DNA of 64,000 nucleotides, taken from assembly GCF_900176425.1 (NCBI RefSeq), contig NZ_FWXS01000001.1, positions 372,001 through 436,000 of the forward strand. Reading direction: 5' to 3'. A model generated the notes under the pieces. The model was not told where the DNA came from. It saw only the letters and a list, made by a program, of their open reading frames with translations, and did no database searches. Position 1 is the stretch's first letter, and the number at the start of each line of letters is the position of its first letter. This document shows positions 27,861 through 36,890 of the stretch, in pieces. Origin of the DNA: Moheibacter sediminis (GTDB lineage Bacteria; Bacteroidota; Bacteroidia; Flavobacteriales; Weeksellaceae). The position numbers were made by a program, and so were the translations under genes.

Positions 27861-28331
27861 ATGAAATTATCTGAAGTCAAACAAATTTTGCCCGAATTGG
27901 AAAATGTGGAATTCCAATTGGAGGAGGGCAGTTTTGTACCTGAACATTTTCACGTGACCGAAGTTGGAATGGTTTCCAAAAATTTTATCGACTGTGGCGG
28001 TGTCATCCGAATCGAAAACAAAATCAGCTTTCAGTTATGGAATGCAGATGATTTTGAACACAGGCTCAAACCTGCTAAATTGCTGAAAATTATCAGACTT
28101 TCGGAACAAAAATTGGGTATTGGCGATTTTGAAATCGAAGTGGAATACCAAAGCGGGACGATTGGGAAATATGATTTGGATTTCAACGGAAAGACATTTC
28201 TCCTGAAAAATAAAACAACAGCTTGCCTGGCACAGAATGACTGCGGAATTCCAACTGAAAAGCCTAAGAAAAATCTGGCTGATTTGACAGTGAAATCTTC
28301 TGTTTGTTCACCGGATTCAGGCTGTTGCTAA
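27861..28331 (+). CDS. DUF6428 family protein of ars operons
   Basis: A 156-residue cytosolic protein of the DUF6428 type (LENVEFQLEEGSFVPEHFHVTEVG, FQLWNADD). This family accompanies arsR and arsC in Bacteroidota; its role is unknown. The HFHVTE segment recalls a cupin-like metal site and the C-terminus ends CSPDSGCC, again possible thiol ligands. Its stop is directly followed, without gap, by the ATG of a 41-codon ORF. Confidence 0.8.
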   Translation: MKLSEVKQILPELENVEFQLEEGSFVPEHFHVTEVGMVSKNFIDCGGVIRIENKISFQLWNADDFEHRLKPAKLLKIIRLSEQKLGIGDFEIEVEYQSGTIGKYDLDFNGKTFLLKNKTTACLAQNDCGIPTEKPKKNLADLTVKSSVCSPDSGCC

Positions 28332-28457
28332 ATGAAATCAAAATTTATCCGATATAAAAAACCGATTATCATTACCACCTCTGTGGTTGTACTGCAGCTT
28401 ATTTTTGGTTTCGATCCGAAATTCTGCATCATCAATCTCATTTGGTTATACGTTTAA
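28332..28457 (+). CDS. Small single-span membrane protein (41 aa) inside the ars operon
   Basis: An ATG begins on the base after the DUF6428 stop and a 41-codon frame ends 4 nt before the arsC start. The product starts with a basic stretch (MKSKFIRYKKP), has one hydrophobic span (about residues 12-26, IIITTSVVVLQLIFG) and a second hydrophobic end (INLIWLYV). The exact fit between two operon genes and the membrane-protein pattern argue for a real gene. No known family recognised; function unknown. Confidence 0.55.
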   Translation: MKSKFIRYKKPIIITTSVVVLQLIFGFDPKFCIINLIWLYV

Positions 28458-28461
28458 AGTT

Positions 28462-28878
28462 ATGACAAAAAAAATACTGGTGCTCTGCACGGGGAACAGC
28501 TGCAGGAGCCAAATCGCGGAAGGATATTTAAGGCATTTCTCCGGCTCGAAAGCCGAGATTTACAGTGCAGGTGTGGAAACGCACGGCGTGAACACCCGTG
28601 CCATTGCGACTATGAAATCAGACGGGATTGATATTTCACACCATACCTCCAACCACATAAATGAGTACAGGGACATCGATTTCGATTTTGTAATCACGGT
28701 TTGCGACCATGCTAAAGAAAGCTGTCCGTACTTCCCGACAGGTGCGCAGAAATTTCACCAAAACTTTCCTGACCCAGCCAAAGCAACGGGAAGCGAAGCG
28801 GAGATTAAGCATGAATTTGAAAGAGTGCGCCAGCTCATCAGGGATTATTGCGAAAAATTTGTGCAGGAAAATCTCTAA
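28462..28878 (+). CDS. arsC: Arsenate reductase, low-molecular-weight phosphatase type
   Basis: A 138-residue protein from the ATG at 28462 (the frame is open upstream from a TTG at 28387 but that would overlap the small ORF). The P-loop CTGNSCRSQ lies at about residues 9-17, with the DPAKATGS segment carrying the general-acid Asp near the C-terminus. It reduces As(V) to As(III) with thioredoxin-type thiols, or is a closely related LMW tyrosine phosphatase; the ars context favours the reductase. No arsenite efflux gene follows. Confidence 0.88.
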   Translation: MTKKILVLCTGNSCRSQIAEGYLRHFSGSKAEIYSAGVETHGVNTRAIATMKSDGIDISHHTSNHINEYRDIDFDFVITVCDHAKESCPYFPTGAQKFHQNFPDPAKATGSEAEIKHEFERVRQLIRDYCEKFVQENL

Positions 28879-28953
28879 GTTCCTCCTTTCCCAACCATAA
28901 TGTGAATTATGGTTTAAATTTTGCAAAATGAATTTTAACTAAACACCTCGGTT

Positions 28954-29625
28954 ATGGATTTCAGAAAAATTTCAATTGCAGTTTTATTTGGATTATTGAT
29001 CATTTCATGTTCAGATAAAAAAGATGAATCGGTGGAAAGTGAGCCTTTGATTGAAACAGATTCAGCAGAAGTTGACAATTCCGAATCGATGAGTTTTGAG
29101 CAGAATCCTACGATGAAAGGCTGGTTGGGTTTCTACAAAAAAGAAAATCCGGACATGGGATTGGGAAATTTTGAATTACAGAAAACTTCTAAGCTGGATA
29201 TGATGGAGGGAAGTGTTTCGGGAACCTTCGATTCTGATTTCGATTCTGTTTATATGCCGTTTTTGGTATTTAATCCATCGAAGACGATGTATATAGATTT
29301 AGATAGTTACAATTGGGTTCTGGACGAGAACGGTATCGCGATGTTTGAAGCGGATCAGGAAGTAAATCTTGTAAATCTGAAAGACAAAACCGTGAAACGA
29401 ATCGGCTTTTACGGACCTTCTTATTGGGCAGAAGATGCTTTTTGGATGAATGATTCGGTGTTTGTTTTGCTGGAAAACAGTGACCAAAACGAAACGAGTT
29501 TTCAATTGATCAATCTGCAGGAGAATTCTACTTCAAGTTACATCAATACCAAACCTTTGAAAATCCGTGAGGATTTTTACAATGATTTGCGATTGAATCG
29601 AAAAGGTGTAAAGGTTTTGCACTAA
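28954..29625 (+). CDS. Lipoprotein of unknown function
   Basis: A 223-residue protein with a lipoprotein signal ending LLIISC (about residue 20) followed by an acidic linker. The rest is beta-rich without a motif I recognise. It follows arsC by 75 nt on the same strand but has its own weak leader and need not be co-transcribed. Confidence 0.7.
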   Translation: MDFRKISIAVLFGLLIISCSDKKDESVESEPLIETDSAEVDNSESMSFEQNPTMKGWLGFYKKENPDMGLGNFELQKTSKLDMMEGSVSGTFDSDFDSVYMPFLVFNPSKTMYIDLDSYNWVLDENGIAMFEADQEVNLVNLKDKTVKRIGFYGPSYWAEDAFWMNDSVFVLLENSDQNETSFQLINLQENSTSSYINTKPLKIREDFYNDLRLNRKGVKVLH

Positions 29626-29630
29626 TTAAA

Positions 29631-29654
29631 AATGCTGCCTGCTTGGACAGCATT
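29631..29654 (+). terminator. Hairpin after the lipoprotein gene
   Basis: Stem AATGCTG/CAGCATT (29631-29637 with 29648-29654), 5 nt after the stop codon. It lacks a strong T run, so termination is uncertain. Confidence 0.4.
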
Positions 29655-29669
29655 ATATTCTATTGTGTA

Positions 29670-29732
29670 GTCATTTCGAGGCACGAGAAATCTTTGAAAA
29701 TTTAAAGATTCCTCTTTAGTTGGAATGAGAGA
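29670..29732. repeat. Intergenic imperfect inverted repeat (GTCATTTCGAG...GGAATGAGA)
   Basis: The stretch begins GTCATTTCGAGGCACGAG and folds around AATCTTT/AAAGATT (29689-29695 with 29704-29710), with a looser outer pairing of CATTTCGAG and GGAATGAG. It resembles dispersed intergenic repeats I recall from flavobacterial genomes. It lies between convergent genes. GTCATTTCGA also occurs in the gdhA terminator loop. Confidence 0.5.
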
Positions 29733-29739
29733 AAGAAGT

Positions 29740-31335
29740 TTATTTCTTAACTACTTTCTCAAATTGAATTCTTCCGTTTGATAATTCTACTTTTAGAAAA
29801 TAAATTCCGTTTGGTAATCCGTTTAAATCAATTTGAGTTGAATCCAAATTCTTTCTGATTACTTTTCCTTCTACAGATATTAACTGTAAAGATTTGATTT
29901 CTTTATCTGATTGTACATTTATAAAGCCTTTTGTAGGATTTGGATAAATGGAAATTGAATTTTCAGAACTAACTTCAGAAACAGAAAGAAGATTATTGTA
30001 AGCTTTTTCAAAATCAGGTATCCCATAGCCCAATTGATTGGTTGGATTGTTGAAATGACTCGCAGATTCTCTTACCTGCTGACGCAAAGCACTTGGCTGT
30101 ACTTCTGGAAATGCTTGAATAAAACAAGCCATAGCGCCTGCCATAATAGGGGAGGATAAAGATGTACCGCTTGCAGTATCGATATTTCCATCAGGGGTAA
30201 TTACCAATGCATCAGAACCTCTTGCTGAAACATCAGGTTTAATTCTCCCGTCTGCAGTAGGTCCATAAGACGAAAATCCTGAAGGGTTTCCATTGGAACG
30301 GACCGAGCCGATTGTAAATATATCTATGCCGTCAGCGGGAGCGGTAATATAATGCCATTCACTGTCTCCGGCATTCCCAGCTGAGTTTACAACCATAATT
30401 CCTTTTTCGGAAGCAATCTGCGCACCTCGTGTGATGAAAGCAGTTTGACCATTCATGTCTTCATATTGATAATTGTAACGAGAATCGTCGAATTCATTGT
30501 ACCCCAACGAAGTATTAATGACATCGACACCGATACTGTCCGCACGTTCTGCTCCTGCAATCCACCAAGCTTCTTCCTGTGGGATTTCTTCTTCGGTTTT
30601 TTCTGTAATGAATAAATAAAAATCTGAATCAATGGCTGTTCCTACATATTGATTTTCGATGTATCCTCCGATACTTGATAAAACAATAGTGCCATGTGAA
30701 CCTCTGGTATAAAAAGAATCGTTGTCATCTACGAAATTGTATCCGCCTTTTATTTTGCCATTATCTCTCAAATAATTAAATCCATTAGCTACATCAACTC
30801 CGGGAAAACCTGCATCTAAAACCGCAATGGTAATGCCCTCACCTGTAAATCCTAAATTGTGCAGATAGTCTAGGCTCAATTGAGTGATTTGTTCTTCTGT
30901 GGTTCCATATACAAAGTCTGTCACTTCATTTTCTACGTTGAATTTATCCTGGACTTGGTAGTTTTCGTTTTTTTGGAAACCATTACTTTTAACAAATGTT
31001 TCTACTTCCTGAACGAAAGGTAGATTTTCTATTTGTGTAATTTGTGTTTGGGTTAATTCTGCAAAAATTCCATTGAACCATTTAGAAATAACAACTGGTT
31101 CTATTCCCAAAGCGATAACCTGACTGATGTAAGTTTGTTCTACAGGAACGTCCTGCATATTAAGTTCTATGTTGTATTTTTCTCTTCTGTCCAAAGCTTT
31201 TTGGGAAAGCATAGAGGTAGGATTGGCGAAATATGTTGCTGAAGAAGGTTTGTCATTAAATCTAATCAATACAAATTCTTGTGCCGCAGCAAAATAAGAT
31301 ATGATTAATAAACTGAAAGTAAAAATTGTTTTCAT
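29740..31335 (-). CDS. Subtilisin-like (S8) serine protease with T9SS sorting domain
   Basis: A 531-residue secreted protease with a signal peptide (FAAAQ). The S8 triad is visible: Asp in AVLDAGFPGVD, His in RGSHGTIVLS and Ser in GTSLSSPIMAGA. The C-terminal 75 residues form a T9SS type A domain (ISIYPNPTKGFINV ... LPNGIYFLKVE), so it is exported through the type IX system to the surface or medium. An N-terminal inhibitor-like prodomain is likely. Monocistronic. Confidence 0.94.
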   Translation of the reverse strand: MKTIFTFSLLIISYFAAAQEFVLIRFNDKPSSATYFANPTSMLSQKALDRREKYNIELNMQDVPVEQTYISQVIALGIEPVVISKWFNGIFAELTQTQITQIENLPFVQEVETFVKSNGFQKNENYQVQDKFNVENEVTDFVYGTTEEQITQLSLDYLHNLGFTGEGITIAVLDAGFPGVDVANGFNYLRDNGKIKGGYNFVDDNDSFYTRGSHGTIVLSSIGGYIENQYVGTAIDSDFYLFITEKTEEEIPQEEAWWIAGAERADSIGVDVINTSLGYNEFDDSRYNYQYEDMNGQTAFITRGAQIASEKGIMVVNSAGNAGDSEWHYITAPADGIDIFTIGSVRSNGNPSGFSSYGPTADGRIKPDVSARGSDALVITPDGNIDTASGTSLSSPIMAGAMACFIQAFPEVQPSALRQQVRESASHFNNPTNQLGYGIPDFEKAYNNLLSVSEVSSENSISIYPNPTKGFINVQSDKEIKSLQLISVEGKVIRKNLDSTQIDLNGLPNGIYFLKVELSNGRIQFEKVVKK

Positions 31336-31415
31336 TTTGTGTGAAATTATTGAATGTGCAAGTTACTTATAATTTCGACATCTAATTATTTGAGGATTAA
31401 AATTTAAAGCATTAA

Positions 31416-31446
31416 AAAACCTGTCAACTCAATCGAAATGACAGGC
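31416..31446 (-). terminator. Terminator of gdhA
   Basis: Stem CCTGTCA/TGACAGG (31420-31426 with 31439-31445) followed on the minus strand by a run of T, 28 nt after the gdhA stop. Confidence 0.8.
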
Positions 31447-31472
31447 CTATATTATAGGTATTTAATTTAACC

Positions 31473-32813
31473 TCAAACGACTCCCTGAGCGATCATGGCA
31501 TCGGCAACTTTTACGAAACCTGCAATGTTAGCACCTTTTACGTAGTCAACATAACCGTCTTCTTCCAATCCAAATTTCACACATGAATCGTGGATATCTG
31601 ACATGATTTTGGTAAGGATTTTATCAACCTCCTCTGCCGTCCATTCGATACGTAAAGAGTTTTGTGACATCTCCAAACCTGAAGTTGCAACACCTCCCGC
31701 ATTAGAAGCTTTTCCAGGTGAAAACAAAATTTTGTTTTTCTGGAACCATTCCATTGCATCCGGTGTTGTAGGCATATTTGCACCTTCTACTACACACTGA
31801 ACCCCGTTTTCTACCAACATTTTGGCATCATCAAGTTTCAATTCATTTTGGGTAGCACATGGCATTGCGATATCTACTTTTTGCATCCAAGGGCTTTGTC
31901 CTTCAAAATAAGGAACACCGAATTTTTCTGCATAAGGTTTCACAATATCATTGTTGGTTGCTCTCAATTCGAGCATATAATCGATTTTCTCTCCTGAAAT
32001 TCCCGCTTCATCATAGATGTGCCCGTCAGGACCTGAAAGTGTAACTACTTTTGCGCCTAATTCAGCTGCTTTTGTAACTGCACCCCAAGCCACGTTTCCG
32101 AAACCTGAAACTGCAATTCTTTTGCCTGCAATGTCTTCACCTTTTGTAGCCAACATCGCTTTTAGAAAATATACGGCACCATAACCGGTTGCTTGTGGAC
32201 GTAACAATGAACCTCCCCAAGACATACCTTTTCCGGTAATAACACCTGTAAATTCGTTTTTCAATTTTTTGTACATACCAAACATGTAGCCGATTTCTCG
32301 GGCTCCTACCCCGATGTCTCCCGCAGGTACATCTGTATTTGGACCTACGTGTCTGTATAATTCAGCCATAAAAGCATGACAAAAACGCATGATTTCTCCG
32401 TCTGATTTTCCTCTCGGGTCGAAATCTGAACCTCCTTTTGCACCACCCATCGGCAATGTTGTCAAAGCATTTTTGAACGTTTGTTCAAATGCCAAAAATT
32501 TAAGGATGCTCAAGTTTACACTTGGGTGAAAACGTAATCCACCTTTATACGGTCCGATTGCAGAATTCATCTGGATTCTGTAACCGCGATTTACCTGAAT
32601 TTCTCCTTTGTCATCCACCCACGGTACTCTGAAAGTGATTGTTCTTTCGGGTTCGGTCATTCTCAATAACAAATTTTGACCGTAGTAAATATCTTTACCA
32701 ACTATATAAGGAATGATGGTTTCCGCCACTTCCTTAACGGCTTGTAAAAATTCCGGCTCGTGTGGGTTTCTTCTTTCCACATCTGCCATAAAATCATGAA
32801 TGATTTTTTCCAT
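31473..32813 (-). CDS. gdhA: NADP-dependent glutamate dehydrogenase
   Basis: A 446-residue protein of the usual GdhA length. It has the catalytic lysine region PMGGAKGGSDFDPRGKS, the QMNSAIGPYKGGLRFHPSV segment and the Rossmann loop VSGFGNVAWGA. It makes glutamate from 2-oxoglutarate and ammonium and is the main ammonium entry when GS/GOGAT is low. It is monocistronic with its own promoter (32838-32845) and terminator. Confidence 0.96.
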   Translation of the reverse strand: MEKIIHDFMADVERRNPHEPEFLQAVKEVAETIIPYIVGKDIYYGQNLLLRMTEPERTITFRVPWVDDKGEIQVNRGYRIQMNSAIGPYKGGLRFHPSVNLSILKFLAFEQTFKNALTTLPMGGAKGGSDFDPRGKSDGEIMRFCHAFMAELYRHVGPNTDVPAGDIGVGAREIGYMFGMYKKLKNEFTGVITGKGMSWGGSLLRPQATGYGAVYFLKAMLATKGEDIAGKRIAVSGFGNVAWGAVTKAAELGAKVVTLSGPDGHIYDEAGISGEKIDYMLELRATNNDIVKPYAEKFGVPYFEGQSPWMQKVDIAMPCATQNELKLDDAKMLVENGVQCVVEGANMPTTPDAMEWFQKNKILFSPGKASNAGGVATSGLEMSQNSLRIEWTAEEVDKILTKIMSDIHDSCVKFGLEEDGYVDYVKGANIAGFVKVADAMIAQGVV

Positions 32814-32837
32814 CGTTTACTTTTGTTTGAATTTGGG

Positions 32838-32845
32838 CAAATTTA
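32838..32845 (-). promoter_or_regulatory. TAAATTTG promoter element for gdhA
   Basis: Minus-strand TAAATTTG, 24 nt upstream of the gdhA ATG. Confidence 0.5.
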
Positions 32846-32888
32846 TAGTATAAAACTGAAATATTGTACAGTTTTTCAAACAGATAAG

Positions 32889-33986
32889 TCATTTTATTTC
32901 AAAAAATTTACCTGAAAGTGGCTTCACGATTCCTTTTAATTCTAAATTTAATAATATGCCATTGAGTTTAAATGTTGGAATTTCTAGTTCTGTAGCAAGT
33001 TGGTCGATTTGCTGTTTCCCTTTTTTCATTAAGAAATTGTAGATGATTTCTTCATCAGTATTCAGTTCTATGAAAAGTTCTTTTTGTACAGGTTTTGGGT
33101 TTAATTTTAAATTGAAATAATTCAACAAATCTTCTGCATTTCTGATCAAATAAGCCTGATTATTTTGAATCAAATGATTGCAGCCCAAACTGTATTTGTC
33201 ATCAATTCTTCCCGGTACTGCAAAAACTTCCCGATTGTAAGAATTAGCATACATTGCCGTGGCAAGCGAACCTCCTTTTACATCGGATTCTACAACAATA
33301 ACAGCATCACAAAGTCCGGCGATGATTCGGTTTCTGAGAATGAAATTCAAAGGTTCAGGTTTGTGAAAAGTGGAGTATTCGGACACCAAAGCACCATTTT
33401 TCTGCAACGATTCTGCATCTTTTTTATGCGCAGCGGGAGCAATTTTATTGAGTCCATGTGCGAGAACTGCAATGGTAGGTAAATCGTGCTTGATTGCAGA
33501 TTGATGTGCAATAATGTCACATCCGTACGCCAATCCACTAACGATTGTGATGTTTTGAGTCGATAAATCTGAAATTAAATTATCGATAAAAGTTTTTCCG
33601 TAATGCGTCATTTTTCTTGTTCCGACAATGCCAATGTGAAGATTTTTATTGAAATCATGCTTTCCTTTTTTAAATAACACTAGCGGCGCATCTGAGCATT
33701 GTCTCAGCTTCTGAGGATAATCTGCAGATGAATTTAAAATCATCTCGATGTTGTGTTTCTCTGCGAAAATTATTTCTTTCTCCGCAAGCCTGAGCGGAGA
33801 TTGGTTGAGAATATGGGGTATGAAATCTTTCTTGTTCCGAAAAATTCTGTTCAATTCTTTTTCATTCATCTGCCAGATAATTTCCGGATCGTCGATGACT
33901 TTTAAAATCTTTTTTGCGTTGGCAACGCCCATTCCCGGAATGTACGTAAGTGCAAGTAGGTGTAGAAGGTTAGGTTTCATTTGCAT
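32889..33986 (-). CDS. dprA: DNA-processing protein DprA
   Basis: A 365-residue protein from the ATG at 33986; a second Met two codons later and an upstream non-ATG extension to 34010 are alternatives. It has the DprA Rossmann core: IGIVGTRKMTHYG, SGLAYGCDIIAHQSA, EYSTFHKPEP and the FILRNRIIAGL segment, plus a C-terminal winged-helix DprA_WH domain. It loads RecA on incoming single-stranded DNA in natural transformation. An HhH-like start (IPGMGVANAKK) precedes the core. Confidence 0.93.
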   Translation of the reverse strand: MQMKPNLLHLLALTYIPGMGVANAKKILKVIDDPEIIWQMNEKELNRIFRNKKDFIPHILNQSPLRLAEKEIIFAEKHNIEMILNSSADYPQKLRQCSDAPLVLFKKGKHDFNKNLHIGIVGTRKMTHYGKTFIDNLISDLSTQNITIVSGLAYGCDIIAHQSAIKHDLPTIAVLAHGLNKIAPAAHKKDAESLQKNGALVSEYSTFHKPEPLNFILRNRIIAGLCDAVIVVESDVKGGSLATAMYANSYNREVFAVPGRIDDKYSLGCNHLIQNNQAYLIRNAEDLLNYFNLKLNPKPVQKELFIELNTDEEIIYNFLMKKGKQQIDQLATELEIPTFKLNGILLNLELKGIVKPLSGKFFEIK

Positions 33987-34047
33987 AAAATTAGAATTTT
34001 TTATTAACAATTTATTTACTTTTCTGAAAACTCAGGGAAAATTTTAA

Positions 34048-34055
34048 TAATTTTG
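34048..34055 (+). promoter_or_regulatory. TAATTTTG promoter element 4 nt before the HU/SPOR gene
   Basis: TAATTTTG fits TAnnTTTG and ends 4 nt before the ATG at 34060, so a leaderless transcript is expected. Confidence 0.55.
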
Positions 34056-34059
34056 GAGT

Positions 34060-34956
34060 ATGAATTTGGAAAAACATATCAGCACTTTATTGTATAGCTA
34101 TGATTGTGTCATTGCTCCGGGATTTGGGGCATTTTTAACTCATAAAAATTCTTCTTCTTTAAATGAAACTTCCATTGATCCTCCTTCAAAAAAAGTTGGA
34201 TTTAATGGTGCTTTGCAAAAAAGTGATGGTCTACTGATTCAAACTTATGCTCAATCCCGCAAATTGAGTTTTGAAGATGCACAACGTGAAATTGAAAACC
34301 AAATCAGTTTTTGGAAAATTCATCTCAATAAAAACGATTCTTTGATTTTAGGAGAATTGGGAACTTTTACTAAATATCCAGCGGGAAATGTAGAATTCAA
34401 GCCGAATGAGCTAAATTATTCTTTGGAATCTTTTGGATTGGAAAGCATCAGAACGAAATTCATCATGCAACCTGTCCCTAAAAATAATGGATCAAATGGC
34501 GTGTGGTGGAAAGTAGCAGCGATGGTTCCCATTCTAATTGGTGGTTATCTTTATTTTGCACAACCTCAGCCTGTTGCTGATTTTGTGAATGAGCAATGGA
34601 GTGGTTTTGTGGCTCCAATTGTAAATACACATGTGGTCTCCACAGAAACTCCGTTAATCACTGAAGAAGTGAAAGTAATTGAAGAAATGCCTGCTGCAAT
34701 TGTGGAAAACGTAGTTTCTGAGAAAATTGTTCATGCGCACCAGGTAATTGCAGGTTCATTCAGGTTAAAGTCAGAAGCTGAAATTTTCGAGGCAAAATTG
34801 AAAGAAGAAGGTTTTGCTAATGCGAAATTTACTCAGAAAAAAGGAAGCTATTTCTATGTAGCATTTGATACTTTTGAGACAACTGATGAAGCTTTAGCTT
34901 TCAAAAGAAGTTTGCCAATGGACTATCCGGAAGCCTGGATACTTTCTTTAAACTAA
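34060..34956 (+). CDS. HU-CCDC81 and SPOR domain protein (cell envelope/division)
   Basis: A 298-residue protein. Residues 1-130 form the Bacteroidota HU-CCDC81 region (YDCVIAPGFGAFLTH, FNGALQKSDGLL, LGELGTFTKYP). One membrane span lies at about 149-165, followed by an acidic linker. The C-terminal 70 residues form a SPOR domain (HQVIAGSFRLKSEAEIFEAK) that should bind denuded peptidoglycan at the septum. It is convergent with the lipid kinase gene, overlapping by 4 nt. Confidence 0.9.
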   Translation: MNLEKHISTLLYSYDCVIAPGFGAFLTHKNSSSLNETSIDPPSKKVGFNGALQKSDGLLIQTYAQSRKLSFEDAQREIENQISFWKIHLNKNDSLILGELGTFTKYPAGNVEFKPNELNYSLESFGLESIRTKFIMQPVPKNNGSNGVWWKVAAMVPILIGGYLYFAQPQPVADFVNEQWSGFVAPIVNTHVVSTETPLITEEVKVIEEMPAAIVENVVSEKIVHAHQVIAGSFRLKSEAEIFEAKLKEEGFANAKFTQKKGSYFYVAFDTFETTDEALAFKRSLPMDYPEAWILSLN

Positions 34957-35822
34957 TTAATTACTTCTATAAATTTATCATTGAATACAGCTTCAACTTT
35001 TTGAGTTAAGCCTAGATATTCTCCGTCAATCTGTAAATGAACTTTACGAGAAAATTCTGCTGTGACATTTTTGCAGGAATGGATTTCCATATATTTTTCG
35101 GCAGGTTTTGATTTTCCCAAATATAACTTCAATCCGTTGATAAAAGACAAGCTTTTTAACATCACAATTTCAAATACATCATCGTCTAATCTTCCTTCAG
35201 GATTAATGATAAGTCCCGTTCCATAAGCAGTTCCATTGCTAAAGACCAACATGTAAATTTCTTTCTGAAAGTTTTCTATGTCTGTTATAATATTAGCTTT
35301 AACCTTCTTTTGTTTAAAAATCACATTATTGAATGCTGAAAAATAACCCCAAAAACCTCTTTTGTTTTGAGATTCAAATTGTTTGATGATTGCAGCATTA
35401 ACACCTACATCAGCCAGATGAACGCTAAATTTACCATTTATAGTCAGTGAAGACATTGGGTGAGAGTTTCCTGTTTCAATAAGACTAAGTGCCTCATTTA
35501 AATCTGCAGGAATATTTAAGTTTTTCGCCAGGCCGTTTGCTGAACCCGTTGGCAGAATTCCAAGTTTGATGTTCAACCCATAAATTTGTTCGCAAACATA
35601 TGTTACCGTACCATCGCCTCCAGATGCCACCACTGTTTCGTAATCGTTTCGTTGCAGTTTTTCTTTGAGATCCTTACACGCATCTCCGTCCCAATTCGGA
35701 ACAAAAAAATCAAGGTCAAAACCAGACTTGTCAGAAAAGTGAATTCGGATTTCTTTTTCAAAATCATCATCACGGGTTCCGGAAGAAGGGTTAAGTACAA
35801 ATAGAATTTTACGTGTAGGCAT
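34953..35822 (-). CDS. Diacylglycerol/lipid kinase family protein
   Basis: A 289-residue protein of the DAGK catalytic family. It has FVLNPSSGT at the N-terminus, the nucleotide loop VASGGDGTV and the LPTGSANGLAKNL segment. It phosphorylates a lipid alcohol such as diacylglycerol or a sphingoid base, either plausible in a Bacteroidota. The exact lipid is not deducible. The opposing App1-like gene starts 43 nt away on the other strand. Confidence 0.9.
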   Translation of the reverse strand: MPTRKILFVLNPSSGTRDDDFEKEIRIHFSDKSGFDLDFFVPNWDGDACKDLKEKLQRNDYETVVASGGDGTVTYVCEQIYGLNIKLGILPTGSANGLAKNLNIPADLNEALSLIETGNSHPMSSLTINGKFSVHLADVGVNAAIIKQFESQNKRGFWGYFSAFNNVIFKQKKVKANIITDIENFQKEIYMLVFSNGTAYGTGLIINPEGRLDDDVFEIVMLKSLSFINGLKLYLGKSKPAEKYMEIHSCKNVTAEFSRKVHLQIDGEYLGLTQKVEAVFNDKFIEVIN

Positions 35823-35865
35823 TTTAGAATAGTTTAATCAAAGTTATGTAAATTTACGAAAGGTT

Positions 35866-36828
35866 ATGGTTATAAAAATTTACCATTCATTCGGTAGCAA
35901 TAAACAGATTCAAGTTACGGGTCATGTATTTGACATGAAACCTCCTGAAATCTTTTCTGAAACCAATTTTTTCCTTGCCAATTTGATTGCATTGATTTAT
36001 TTGTTCAAAGTTAAAACGATTGCTGAAGTTGAATTGGAGTTGGATTTCTTTGGAATAAAACATAAAACAAAATCGCTCGAAGATGGATTTTTCAGGTTTG
36101 AATTTGATACAAATTATGATTTATCATTTGGCTGGCATACAATTCAAATTAAAGGAAAAAATATTTTGACAGGCGAAATCTTTTCATCTGAAGGAAAATT
36201 ATTTGTTCCCGAAATCACAAAATTTGCGGTCATTTCAGACATCGACGACACGATTATGAAATCATACAGTGCTACAATTTTTAGACGTTTGTATGAATTG
36301 ATTTCAAAAAATCCATACCGTAGAAAAGTTTTTGAAAACACAATTGAATGGTATCAAGAACTTGCAGAAGAAGAAAATCCGGGCAATGAAAGCCGTGCTT
36401 TTTTTTATGTAAGCAGCAGTGAATGGAATTTGTATGAATATTTGAATGTGGTTTTCAAACAGAATAAATTGCCGGAAGGAATTTTCCTATTGAATTCACT
36501 TCGGACTTTGAAATCATTTTGGAAAACCGGAAAAACGGGACATGAAGGTAAATTGGTCAGAATTGGTCGTTTGATGAATACTTTTCCTGAAGTAAAATTT
36601 TTATTAATCGGAGACAATACCCAGAAAGATCCGGAAATTTATCAAGAAATTGTTTTTAAATATCCTGATCAAATCAAAGCAGTGATGATTCGAAACAGTC
36701 GCAAAAGTAAAGGGGCAGATACGACACTGATTTTAAAGAAAATTGCACAGCAAAATATTCCGGTCATTCAATTTACGACGACGCAGGAAGGTATTGATTT
36801 TAGCCGGGAGATTGATATCATTAAATAA
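35866..36828 (+). CDS. App1-like phosphatase (DUF2183)
   Basis: A 320-residue protein with the DUF2183/App1 catalytic core: the HAD-like DxDxT motif in ISDIDDTIMKS, FYVSSSEWNLYEYL, and LIGDNTQKDPEIY. Yeast App1 is a Mg-dependent phosphatidate phosphatase. Adjacent divergent transcription with a lipid kinase suggests opposed lipid phosphorylation and dephosphorylation, which is inference from context. Confidence 0.87.
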   Translation: MVIKIYHSFGSNKQIQVTGHVFDMKPPEIFSETNFFLANLIALIYLFKVKTIAEVELELDFFGIKHKTKSLEDGFFRFEFDTNYDLSFGWHTIQIKGKNILTGEIFSSEGKLFVPEITKFAVISDIDDTIMKSYSATIFRRLYELISKNPYRRKVFENTIEWYQELAEEENPGNESRAFFYVSSSEWNLYEYLNVVFKQNKLPEGIFLLNSLRTLKSFWKTGKTGHEGKLVRIGRLMNTFPEVKFLLIGDNTQKDPEIYQEIVFKYPDQIKAVMIRNSRKSKGADTTLILKKIAQQNIPVIQFTTTQEGIDFSREIDIIK

Positions 36829-36890
36829 AATCTGTGATTATAATTGAATTAAAATATTTTTAAAGACCTTTGCAAAGCAAAAATTCAAAC

